From: Bacillota bacterium
GTDB taxonomy: Bacteria; Bacillota; Clostridia; Acetivibrionales; DTU013
Assembly: GCA_023435745.1 (NCBI GenBank)
Contig: JAEZMD010000002.1
Coordinates: 186,001 to 250,000 of the forward strand
Direction: 5' to 3'
Length of the DNA stretch: 64,000 nt
Below the pieces are notes generated by a model. The model ran no database searches and was not told the DNA's origin. It saw only the letters and a program-made list of their open reading frames with translations. Positions 34,157-42,550 of the stretch are shown here, piece by piece. A program made the translations under genes and the position numbers. Position 1 is the first letter of the stretch. Every line of letters starts with the position of its first letter.

Positions 34157-34190
34157 TCAGATAATCGCACTATTTGGGAGAGATGTAAAT

Positions 34191-34967
34191 ATGGGCAGTC
34201 AGAATAGTCTTGTAAGCGTAATTATGCCTGCTTACAATTGTGAGAAATACATCGTGCAGGCGGTGAATTCTGTATTATCTCAAACATATTCAAACTTGGA
34301 GCTGGTTGTTGTAGACGACGGTTCACACGATAATACGGCGAAAATAGTAGACGGCTTAAGCAAGAGTGACTTACGGATAAGGCTTTATATAAATAATGCA
34401 AATATGGGTGTATCAGCGGCAAGAAATAGAGGAATTTCCTTAGCCGCGGGAGATTGGATTGCATTTTTGGATAGTGATGATATGTGGGAGAAAACAAAGA
34501 TTGAGAAACAGATGATATATGCAAATGAAATGAATGCACAATTTTTATTTACAGGTGTTTCTTACATAAATGAAAATGGCGAGCATTATAACGGAACTTT
34601 TGAAGTTCCTGACAGAGTTACTTATAAACAGCTGCTAAAACAAAACGTAATTGCATGCTCATCCGTTTTGATCAGGAAGTATTTTTTTAATACCATAAAG
34701 ATGGAAAGAGACGAAATGCATGAGGATTATGCGTCATGGCTAAGAGTCCTCAAGACGGGCGGATGTGCGTATGGAATTAACGAGCCGCTTTTATACTATA
34801 GGATTTCACGCAATTCTAAATCCGGCAGGAAGCTCAGAACAATAAAGATGACATACAGCGTATATAGATTCATTGGTGTGAATCCGGTCGGATCGGCTTA
34901 TTTTATGATGAGTCACATTTTACGATCAGTTAAAAAGTATAGAAATATTAACACCACAACCAGATAA
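34191..34967 (+). CDS. family 2 glycosyltransferase
   Basis: ~258 residues. A GT-A fold begins SLVSVIMPAYNCEKYIVQAVNSVL, with LVVVDDGSHDNTAKIV and the nucleotide-binding DXD-type IAFLDSDDMWEK. HEDYASWLRVLKTGGCAYGINEPLLYYR is the typical C-terminal GT2 region (ED acceptor/base). ATG at 34191 behind GGGAGAG is used; an ATG at 34140 overlapping the upstream gene would add 17 residues not seen in GT2 N-termini. Confidence 0.87.
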   Translation: MGSQNSLVSVIMPAYNCEKYIVQAVNSVLSQTYSNLELVVVDDGSHDNTAKIVDGLSKSDLRIRLYINNANMGVSAARNRGISLAAGDWIAFLDSDDMWEKTKIEKQMIYANEMNAQFLFTGVSYINENGEHYNGTFEVPDRVTYKQLLKQNVIACSSVLIRKYFFNTIKMERDEMHEDYASWLRVLKTGGCAYGINEPLLYYRISRNSKSGRKLRTIKMTYSVYRFIGVNPVGSAYFMMSHILRSVKKYRNINTTTR

Positions 34968-34980
34968 CAGGAGAAAAGCT

Positions 34981-35856
34981 ATGGAGTTAGAAGTTCTTAT
35001 CTCTTCAATGTACCAGAAGGATTTGAGCCTTATCAGCAAAATGAATATTAGGTCGAACGCTTTATTAATTAACCAATACGATGGTGAGTTTAAAGAGGAG
35101 AGAATTATTGATAACAGTAATAATGCTTTTCGGATGCTTTCAATGAAGGACAGGGGTCTGAGCAAGAGCAGAAATGCCGCGATAAAAAATTCAGAGGCGG
35201 ATATTTGTGTTATAGCAGATGATGACTTGATCTATAAGGATGATTATGTCAAGACTATTCTAGATGCATATCAAAAGCATCCGGATGCCGATGTTATAGC
35301 ATTTGACGTACCCAGTATCAATAAGGACCGACCAACCTCAGTTCTAAGGAAAACAAAGGTGGGGCTGCTGCAGTCAATGAAGCTTGCCTCATTTCAATTA
35401 ACCTTTAAAAGAAGAAGTATCCTGAAAAATGATATCCTGTTCAACGATCTATTTGGAGCAGGTTCAATTTTTACCTGTGGTGAAGAGAACATCTGGCTGT
35501 CACGGTGTCTGAAAAGCGGGCTGAAAATCAGGTACATAAGCGAAGAAATCGCATTGGTCAATCACAAAGAATCAACCTGGTTTAATGGGTTTGACGAAGC
35601 ATATTTAAAAACAAAAGGCGCTATGTTTTATGAGATAAGCAGTATTCTATGGCTTGCGCTTATCCTGCAATATGCGGTAAGAAAATATAAGCTGTATCGA
35701 TCCGGCCTTTCAATACTAAAGGCAATCAGATTAATGTTTATTGGCAGGTCCGAGTACAAAAGTATGTTATTGAAGGGGAAGAGACAATATGGATCAAGCG
35801 CAATTGATACCCAAAACGATTCATTATTTCTGGTTTGGGGGAAAGCCAAAAAGTGA
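34981..35856 (+). CDS. glycosyltransferase, GT2-like
   Basis: 291 residues. The GT-A pattern is weaker than in its neighbours: LSMKDRGLSKSRNAAIKNSEADICVIADDDLIYKDDY gives the sugar-nucleotide DxD region (ADDD), and GAGSIFTCGEENIWLSRCL supplies the downstream acidic catalytic motif. This form is common in capsule loci. ATG behind CAGGAG. Its last 68 nt overlap the next gene in another frame, an unusually long overlap. Confidence 0.8.
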   Translation: MELEVLISSMYQKDLSLISKMNIRSNALLINQYDGEFKEERIIDNSNNAFRMLSMKDRGLSKSRNAAIKNSEADICVIADDDLIYKDDYVKTILDAYQKHPDADVIAFDVPSINKDRPTSVLRKTKVGLLQSMKLASFQLTFKRRSILKNDILFNDLFGAGSIFTCGEENIWLSRCLKSGLKIRYISEEIALVNHKESTWFNGFDEAYLKTKGAMFYEISSILWLALILQYAVRKYKLYRSGLSILKAIRLMFIGRSEYKSMLLKGKRQYGSSAIDTQNDSLFLVWGKAKK

Positions 35857-36547
35857 GCTGATCAATAAGTGTATAAGCAGCTGGAGAAAATTATCACCTG
35901 ATTATCAAATAATTGAATGGAATGAATATAACTTTGACGTGTTTTCCACCAAGTATTCAGCACAAGCATATGAATGCGGGAAATACGCTTTCGTTTCCGA
36001 TTTCGCCAGATTTCAGGTGCTATTTGAATATGGGGGCTTTTATTTAGATACTGATGTTGAATTGATTAAACCGTTGGATGATTTGCGGGATAATGAATTA
36101 TTTATGGGCTTTGAGTCGGATATTATCATTAATCCCGGCTCCATTATTGGCGCACAAAGCAAAAACAGCTTTATTGGTGAGTTGATTGACAAATATTCAA
36201 ATCTAAGCTTTATATATAACGGACATTTGAATCTAACTACTATTGGAGAATACACCACAGCTCTGCTTTTGAAAAAAGGGCTTAAGCTCAATGGACGATA
36301 TCAAAGGCTGGGTTGTATCACAATTTATCCGCAGGATTTATTCTCCCCGTACAGCTATGACACCGGTGAGCTGAATATTACTGCAAATAGCTATTCGATT
36401 CATCATTACCATGCTTCATGGAAACAACACTCCAGGCAGGAAACAATGCATTTTAGACTAAATCATATCAAGCTAATAACAAAACTGCGATTGCTATCAA
36501 TAATAGACAATCATAAGCTCTTTAGGATTAAGTATTTACTGAGGTGA
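35789..36547 (+). CDS. GT32-type glycosyltransferase
   Basis: 252 residues of the OCH1/capsular glycosyltransferase family with the DXD sugar-binding motif. IPKTIHYFWFGGKPKSE begins the fold, and SDFARFQVLFEYGGFYLDTDVELIKPLDD contains the diagnostic YGGxYLDxD. HHYHASWKQ is the usual C-terminal signature. Start ATG behind GAAGGGGAAGAG inside the preceding gene; the overlap suggests coupling. Confidence 0.9.
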   Translation: MDQAQLIPKTIHYFWFGGKPKSELINKCISSWRKLSPDYQIIEWNEYNFDVFSTKYSAQAYECGKYAFVSDFARFQVLFEYGGFYLDTDVELIKPLDDLRDNELFMGFESDIIINPGSIIGAQSKNSFIGELIDKYSNLSFIYNGHLNLTTIGEYTTALLLKKGLKLNGRYQRLGCITIYPQDLFSPYSYDTGELNITANSYSIHHYHASWKQHSRQETMHFRLNHIKLITKLRLLSIIDNHKLFRIKYLLR

Positions 36548-36553
36548 GACTAT

Positions 36554-37486
36554 ATGTATTTCCCGCTTATAACTGTTTTCACGCCGACATTTAACCGGAG
36601 CAGACTGTTGAAAAGACTGTATAAAAGTCTGATTAACCAAAGTGACCAACGGTTTGTATGGCTGATCGTGGACGATGGTTCAGCCGATGATACGGCAGAG
36701 CTGGTCAGCTCATGGAAAAATGAAGACAGGATTATTATTAAGTACATATATCAGAGAAATCAGGGTAAGCATGTTGCGCATAATACAGGTGTGAATAATA
36801 CCGATACGGAATTTTTCTATACTGTTGATTCGGATGACGAGCTTCCAAACGACGCAATTGCATCTATTTGCGGAGGGATTACCGATATTATGACAAGACC
36901 GGATATTGCGGGGCTGATTGCAAAAAAAGGGTATCAAAATGGGACCGCAATGTGCACCAAATTTCCCGAGGCTGTTACTGAGGTTAGTATTCGTGATATT
37001 TATAAAATTTACAATTTAAAAGGAGAATTGGCTCTGGTATTTAAAACTGAAGTCATGAAGGAATTCCTATTCCCTGTGTTCGGCAGCGAAAAATTTGTTA
37101 CAGAGGCTGTGATTCTTAACCTGATAAGTATTAAGTATAAAATGAAGCTGCTGGATAATGTTATATGCTTATGTGAGTATCTGCAGGATGGCTGCACGAA
37201 CAGCTTGACCCAAATCCATAAAAAAAGCCCAATAGGATACCATTACTACCTGATTCAGGAGATAGAGACAGCAAGGACAGGACAGGAATTGAAACGTGCG
37301 TACGCAAACTATATTGCAGGATGCTGGAAGATAGGGTACAAGGTCAGAATAAATAAAAAGAACATTATTATAAATTTACCTCAAGCGCTGGTGAATTATA
37401 TAAAGCTGATTCTTAAGGAACGGATAGGAAGAACAAAATATTCCAGATATGTTCTGAAGCATGTATTTAAAGTTCACTACTTATGA
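36554..37486 (+). CDS. family 2 glycosyltransferase
   Basis: 310 residues. PLITVFTPTFNRSRLLKRLYKSL, WLIVDDGSADDTAELV and FFYTVDSDDELPND give the GT2 nucleotide-sugar site with the DXD. NQGKHVAHNTGV is the usual acceptor-side loop. It starts 6 nt after the GT32 gene behind GAGGTGAG. Confidence 0.9.
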   Translation: MYFPLITVFTPTFNRSRLLKRLYKSLINQSDQRFVWLIVDDGSADDTAELVSSWKNEDRIIIKYIYQRNQGKHVAHNTGVNNTDTEFFYTVDSDDELPNDAIASICGGITDIMTRPDIAGLIAKKGYQNGTAMCTKFPEAVTEVSIRDIYKIYNLKGELALVFKTEVMKEFLFPVFGSEKFVTEAVILNLISIKYKMKLLDNVICLCEYLQDGCTNSLTQIHKKSPIGYHYYLIQEIETARTGQELKRAYANYIAGCWKIGYKVRINKKNIIINLPQALVNYIKLILKERIGRTKYSRYVLKHVFKVHYL

Positions 37487-37507
37487 TATATCCGAAGGGA
37501 TGATAAT

Positions 37508-38734
37508 GTGAAGTATAGATTCAAATCACCGGATTTTAGTACAATTGGATATGTGCTGTTTTTTATTGCTATTGTTGAGAATAGATTTATGGAATATAAG
37601 CCTGTCTTAATGGTCTTGTATGTGTTGAGGATTATATTTGCGGTCAAGGGATACTATTTAATTTTTATCCATTTAAAAAAAACCAGAAGGCTCCTTTATC
37701 CGGGCCTGTTGCTTCTTCAGCTTTTATATTCAATTGTGATTATTGTATCAGGCGTCGTGAATCATAACATTACACTTGGAATTATATATTCTATTTTTAT
37801 ATGGATAGGCATTACTCATTATATTTTGAATTCAAGTAAAACTAATTCTGCATTTCTAAGAGTTATTGACAGTATGTTTAAATTAGTTGCCATATTAACT
37901 CTGGCTTTAACAATTTTATTACCGGGTGTAATGATAACTTATAGTTATGACGGAACCAGAATTATTGAAGGGTTCTATGGCGGTAAGAATGCATTGCCAA
38001 TGTATTTAGTGACCGGATTATGCTTGAACCTCATGGTTTTTGAGAGCGATGGGAGCAGAAAATTGTGGAGGAGGTTTCTATATCCGTTAATCTGCATAAT
38101 TCTTTTGTTTGCTTCCGGCAGTGGGACAGGTTCGGTAATAGCGATTATTTTTATGATTTTATACTATACCAAATTGTATAAATTCATAAATACCTATAAT
38201 ACGATGATTATTCATACAATAACGATATTCTCGGTCGTTGTCTTCAGGCTGCAGGAACGGTATCTTTATCCTCTTATTGTAGATGTCCTTCATAGGGATA
38301 TTACATTAACATATCGGACAGATATCTGGGCAATAGCCATAAAGTATTTTTCGAGGAATTGTTTTTTAGGATATGGTCTTGGTAATAATGTAATTGCACT
38401 AAATCTTGCATTACCCGGCTGGTATCAATTTATTATTAATGAAACACATAATGGAATACTTGATGTTGCATTGAGTTTAGGAATACTGGGGCTAATTCCA
38501 TTCCTCGCATTCATATTCGTTATTATCAGAACGTATGATAATTCTGAAAATAAATCAATTTCTCAGATCATGAAGCTATATTTGTTTATATACTTTGCAG
38601 GCGCTATTTCAGAAAGTGCTTTTACACTAAGCAGACTGACATTCTGGTCCATGCTTTTCATCGGATTGGCAGTGATAGACAGTAACGCGACAGGCGATAT
38701 AAAAACAGGGTTAAGGGCTGAAATATATGAATAA
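37508..38734 (+). CDS. O-antigen/polysaccharide polymerase (Wzy-like)
   Basis: 408 residues with about ten TM helices. The segment FYGGKNALPMYLVTG plus the large loop ending YFSRNCFLGYGLGNNVIAL ... INETHNGILDVALSLG matches the O-antigen ligase/polymerase family, whose N-x-H-N region is conserved. It would polymerise lipid-linked repeat units on the outer face of the membrane. GTG start at 37508; overlaps wzx by 8 nt. Sequence here is strongly A+T-rich. Confidence 0.87.
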   Translation: MKYRFKSPDFSTIGYVLFFIAIVENRFMEYKPVLMVLYVLRIIFAVKGYYLIFIHLKKTRRLLYPGLLLLQLLYSIVIIVSGVVNHNITLGIIYSIFIWIGITHYILNSSKTNSAFLRVIDSMFKLVAILTLALTILLPGVMITYSYDGTRIIEGFYGGKNALPMYLVTGLCLNLMVFESDGSRKLWRRFLYPLICIILLFASGSGTGSVIAIIFMILYYTKLYKFINTYNTMIIHTITIFSVVVFRLQERYLYPLIVDVLHRDITLTYRTDIWAIAIKYFSRNCFLGYGLGNNVIALNLALPGWYQFIINETHNGILDVALSLGILGLIPFLAFIFVIIRTYDNSENKSISQIMKLYLFIYFAGAISESAFTLSRLTFWSMLFIGLAVIDSNATGDIKTGLRAEIYE

Positions 38735-40124
38735 GATGAAAAGATTCATAGAAACCGCAGGCATTTACCTGATTGGGAATGTATTATCAAAGCTGATAGG
38801 ATTTTTTTTACTGCCGCTATATACCGGCAAGTTATTACCGGAGCAGTTTGGAACATATGACCTGGTTGTCACGATAATAAGCTTATCAGCTCCTATTGCC
38901 TTTTTCCAGATATGGGACGGGATGTTTCGCTTTACATTTGAAAAGAATGATCTAAAAGATAAATATAGTGTTATTTCAAATTCTTTTTTTGTTTGGGCGC
39001 TGGGCCTTGTATTATTTTCAACCATTTTTTTAATAGTTTTTACGGCATTTCGTTTCAAGTTTGGGTGGCTTATCTTCTTTTATGGAATAACAGTTTCATT
39101 GCAATATCAATATTTATATATAGCAAGAGCATTTTTAAGAAATAAACTGTTTACCCTCTCAGGACTGATTAACAGCCTTACTGTCGCGGCTGTCAATATT
39201 TTGTTCATATCAGGGTTCAATATGGGAATTGAGTCACTGTACATTGCTTCTATTTTAGGGCATGTGTCGCAAATCCTGATGATTGAGATAGTATTGCATC
39301 CATTAAGTAACTTCAAAATACATGACGTAAAAATGCAAAAAATAATGGCAATGCTCAAATTTTCAGTGCCGCTGTGTATAGGCACGGTTTTTTACTGGCT
39401 ATTGGGCGGCTATACGAAGGTCGTCATTTCACAGCAATTGGGAGCATATGCGAATGGACTATACGCGGTGGCGACCAAATTTTCATCGATGCTTCTGCTA
39501 TTATTAACTGTTTTTCAATATGCATGGAATGAGATGGCGTATTTTATATCAGAGGATGGGGACAGGACGGAAAAATACAGGAAGAGCATAGAATACATTT
39601 TCAAATTAGTATTGTCAGGCAGTGGTGTGTTTATGTTATTTTCAAAACTGATATTCCCGTATTTTATTGATCACATATACCGTGACGCATTGATGATAGT
39701 GCCGCTGTCCTTGATAGCGGCAGCAATTAACGGATTCGCAGGTTTTATTGACACGATTTTTATGGCGGAGAAACAAACGAGATGGATATTTAAGACAACT
39801 ATTGTCGGGGCAGGTATCAATATTGCCGCCTTGTGGATATTCACTCCCGTTTGGGGGATTTATGGGGCCATCGGCGCGTTATGCTTTGCGCTTACGGCGC
39901 TTGCACTTTTCCGCTTATCTGTACTTGGAAGAAGGTTTGCCATTAAGTTTCAACAGGCTAATTTGTTGTACTTCCTCATATTAGCTGTGGCTATTTGCAT
40001 ATTTTATACAGTGCATGATTCTATATGGCTGATGCTTGGCATAGCACTGCTGAGCGGGATTTCGATTTATTGTCTGCGCGGTGTTCTGCTCCCTTTATGG
40101 GAGAGGATCCTTAATAAAATATAG
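38727..40124 (+). CDS. polysaccharide flippase (Wzx, MOP superfamily)
   Basis: 465 residues, 12-14 hydrophobic helices. The N-terminal IYLIGNVLSKLIGFFLLPLYTGKLLPEQFGTYD is the classic PST/MATE opening, and VISQQLGAYANGLYAVATKFS the central signature. It flips undecaprenyl-linked repeat units across the membrane. ATG overlaps the wzy stop. Confidence 0.92.
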   Translation: MNKMKRFIETAGIYLIGNVLSKLIGFFLLPLYTGKLLPEQFGTYDLVVTIISLSAPIAFFQIWDGMFRFTFEKNDLKDKYSVISNSFFVWALGLVLFSTIFLIVFTAFRFKFGWLIFFYGITVSLQYQYLYIARAFLRNKLFTLSGLINSLTVAAVNILFISGFNMGIESLYIASILGHVSQILMIEIVLHPLSNFKIHDVKMQKIMAMLKFSVPLCIGTVFYWLLGGYTKVVISQQLGAYANGLYAVATKFSSMLLLLLTVFQYAWNEMAYFISEDGDRTEKYRKSIEYIFKLVLSGSGVFMLFSKLIFPYFIDHIYRDALMIVPLSLIAAAINGFAGFIDTIFMAEKQTRWIFKTTIVGAGINIAALWIFTPVWGIYGAIGALCFALTALALFRLSVLGRRFAIKFQQANLLYFLILAVAICIFYTVHDSIWLMLGIALLSGISIYCLRGVLLPLWERILNKI

Positions 40125-40141
40125 CGTGTGGGGGTTGCAAT

Positions 40142-40720
40142 ATGTTTGGAAAAGTATACAGCGTAATAAAGCTGCTTGCCTTAAAGGCAAGATATGGGAA
40201 ACGGCTCAGAATTAAAAAAATCAGACAGATTATCAGATTTGATACTGAAATCAGCGTTGGAAAGGATGCCTTTCTTTCTTTAGATTCAATAAACGTTAAC
40301 ACGAATGTACATTTAGTGTGTGACGATGGAAGGATGAGCATTGGCAGTGACGTGTTTTTTAACAGGAACTGCATCGTTGTTTGTCGAAAGGGCATAAAGA
40401 TTGGTAACGAATGCAAATTTGGCCCAAATGTCTGCATATATGACCATGACCATGTATTTAGTTCGGATGGAGTATTACAGGACAAATTTTTGTGCTCTGA
40501 AATTATTATTGAAGACGATTGCTGGATTGGCGCAGGAGTTATTATTTTACGGGGAACGCATATTGGTAAAAAGACAGTAATTGGCGCGGGTTCAGTCATA
40601 AAAGGAGTTATTCCTCCAAATTCATTAGTGACATCATCCAGAGAAACCAGGACCATTCCGTTAAAATTATTGAGCAAAACGCCGGGAAGCCTGCCCATAA
40701 TGCCGCCGAAGTGCAGCTAA
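40142..40720 (+). CDS. hexapeptide-repeat O-acetyltransferase
   Basis: 192 residues. A left-handed beta-helix is evident from repeated [IV]-G-x4 steps (MSIGSDVFFNRNCIVV, IKIGNECKFGPNVCIYDHDHVF, CWIGAGVIILRGTHIGKKTVIGAGSVI). The YDHDH loop holds the catalytic His of LbH-MAT acyltransferases. It probably acetylates a sugar of the repeat unit. Last gene of the polysaccharide locus. Confidence 0.9.
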   Translation: MFGKVYSVIKLLALKARYGKRLRIKKIRQIIRFDTEISVGKDAFLSLDSINVNTNVHLVCDDGRMSIGSDVFFNRNCIVVCRKGIKIGNECKFGPNVCIYDHDHVFSSDGVLQDKFLCSEIIIEDDCWIGAGVIILRGTHIGKKTVIGAGSVIKGVIPPNSLVTSSRETRTIPLKLLSKTPGSLPIMPPKCS

Positions 40721-40759
40721 GCCCATGTGCATGCCGTGTCTGCAGCAGCTGTGTTTTTA

Positions 40760-40788
40760 TTGACAGAAAAATATGAATTAACTATAAT
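40760..40788 (+). promoter_or_regulatory. perfect consensus promoter of the ABC exporter operon
   Basis: TTGACA (40760-40765), 17-bp spacer, TATAAT (40783-40788). An A+T-rich imperfect palindrome follows at ~40786-40806 (ATTAATTAGCGTTAATAAT), placed where a repressor operator would sit; no regulator gene is adjacent. Confidence 0.85.
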
Positions 40789-40822
40789 TAATTAGCGTTA
40801 ATAATTAAGAGGCAGGACATAT

Positions 40823-42550
40823 ATGATTAAAAAACTTCTCCCATGTCTGGGCAAATACAAGCTCCAAGCGGTTTTAGCACCGCTCACTGTCATTATCGAG
40901 GTATTGCTGGAAATAACAATTCCGTTTTTAATGGCGAAGATCATTGACGTTGGCATAAAGAATATGGATGTGGCTTATGTTGCAAAGATTGGCGGCTTGA
41001 TGGTCTTGATGGCGATGGCTTCGCTTCTTTTCGGCGTACTGTCCGGCAGATTTGCGGCTGTGGCCGCTGCAGGCATGGCCAAAGGTATCCGGAAAGAGCT
41101 GTTTTATAAAATACAGGATTTTTCTTTTGCCAATATTGATAAATTCAGTACGGCCTCACTGGTGACAAGGCTGACGACTGACGTTACCAATACGCAGACG
41201 GCATTCATGATGATGATCAGAGTTCTTGTCCGTGCACCTATCATGCTTATCAGTGCCACCAGTATGGCAATATCGATAAACAGACAGCTGTCCATGGTAT
41301 TTCTTATAGCGATACCTTTATTGGGTACAGCCTTTGGTCTTATAGGAGCAAAAGCATTTCCGCATTTCCGAAAAATGCTGACAAAGCTTGACTCAATGAA
41401 CTCCTCCATCCAGGAAAACCTTATTGCCATCCGGGTAGTAAAAGCATTTGTCCGTAGAGATTACGAAAATGAAAATTTTGAGGAAGCCGCAACTACTTTG
41501 AAGGACGCCCAGAAGAAAGCAGAGAAGCTTATCATCCTGGGAATGCCCATGATGATGTTTACCATGAATGCATGTATGATTGCGATCGTCTGGTTCGGCG
41601 GTCATTTCATCATCGATGGAAGTATGCAGGCCGGAGAATTTTTCAGCTACATCACATATATCTCACAGGTGCTCATATCGTTGATGATGATGACCTTTGT
41701 CTTTGTCGGGATTATAATGTCCAGGGCTTCGGTCGGGCGGATCATTGAGGTGCTTGATGAACAGCCGGATATTACCGATGATAGGGCGGACAGAGAACTA
41801 TCTGTTGAGGACGGAGCTATTTCTTTTGAAAAGGTTTGCTTCAGCTATGCAAAGAAAGGCGATAACCTGACGCTCACGGACGTTGACTTAAAAATCAATC
41901 CGGGCGAAACCGTCGGAATCATTGGCGGCACCGGTTCGGCAAAAACAACGCTGGTTCAGCTGATACCGCGTTTATATGATGTGTTTTCTGGCCGTATACT
42001 GGTTGGCGGCCATGATGTAAGAGACTACAAGATCGAAACACTTCGCAATGCCGTAGCGATGGTGCTCCAGAAGAATGTGCTGTTTTCAGGAACGATCAAG
42101 GCGAATCTGAAATGGGGCAATGAAAATGCAACGGACGAAGAAATTGAAGAGGCTTGTAAAGCAGCTGCGGCGCATGAATTTATCATGTCCTTCCCGAACG
42201 GATATGAAACGGATCTGGGGCAGGGCGGGGTGAATGTATCGGGAGGCCAGAAGCAAAGGCTTTGTATTGCCAGAGCGCTTTTGAAAAAGCCGAAGGTAAT
42301 TATTCTCGATGACAGCACCAGCGCTGTGGATACAGCAACGGACAGCAAGATCCGTAAGGCCTTCAGAGAGAATCTGAAGGGTACGACGACGATTATAATT
42401 GCACAGCGTATTGCCTCGGTCAGTGAGGCGGATAAGATTATCGTTCTCAATGATGGCCGCGTTCACGCTGTAGGGACTCACGAAGAGCTGCTGGCCGGTA
42501 ACGAGATCTATCGCGAGGTTTATGAATCACAGCAGAAGGGGGTGGTGTAA
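40823..42550 (+). CDS. ABC exporter half-transporter, degenerate-site subunit
   Basis: 575 residues: six TM helices (~15-310) then a nucleotide-binding domain. Walker A is IIGGTGSAKTT (Ala replaces the usual Gly before Lys), signature NVSGGQKQR, Walker B VIILDDSTSAVD with Asp instead of the catalytic Glu, and H-loop IIAQRI with Gln for the switch His. These changes mark the non-hydrolytic subunit of heterodimeric exporters such as BmrCD/LmrCD/TM287-288. Likely multidrug or lipid export. It ends directly at the partner's start. Confidence 0.93.
   Translation: MIKKLLPCLGKYKLQAVLAPLTVIIEVLLEITIPFLMAKIIDVGIKNMDVAYVAKIGGLMVLMAMASLLFGVLSGRFAAVAAAGMAKGIRKELFYKIQDFSFANIDKFSTASLVTRLTTDVTNTQTAFMMMIRVLVRAPIMLISATSMAISINRQLSMVFLIAIPLLGTAFGLIGAKAFPHFRKMLTKLDSMNSSIQENLIAIRVVKAFVRRDYENENFEEAATTLKDAQKKAEKLIILGMPMMMFTMNACMIAIVWFGGHFIIDGSMQAGEFFSYITYISQVLISLMMMTFVFVGIIMSRASVGRIIEVLDEQPDITDDRADRELSVEDGAISFEKVCFSYAKKGDNLTLTDVDLKINPGETVGIIGGTGSAKTTLVQLIPRLYDVFSGRILVGGHDVRDYKIETLRNAVAMVLQKNVLFSGTIKANLKWGNENATDEEIEEACKAAAAHEFIMSFPNGYETDLGQGGVNVSGGQKQRLCIARALLKKPKVIILDDSTSAVDTATDSKIRKAFRENLKGTTTIIIAQRIASVSEADKIIVLNDGRVHAVGTHEELLAGNEIYREVYESQQKGVV

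Noticed and set aside
40111..40698. 195-codon reverse open frame
   Set aside because: Antisense of the hexapeptide acetyltransferase, whose beta-helix repeats are unmistakable.
24295..40720. Horizontal-transfer island with mobile element borders
   Set aside because: The locus is A+T-richer than its flanks, but no integrase, transposase, direct-repeat border or tRNA site is visible; low G+C is common for surface polysaccharide genes.
41929..41950. Inactivating mutation in the Walker A and Walker B of the first ABC half-transporter
   Set aside because: The pattern (SAK, Asp for Glu, Gln for switch His) together with the LSQGQ partner is the normal asymmetric arrangement of heterodimeric exporters.
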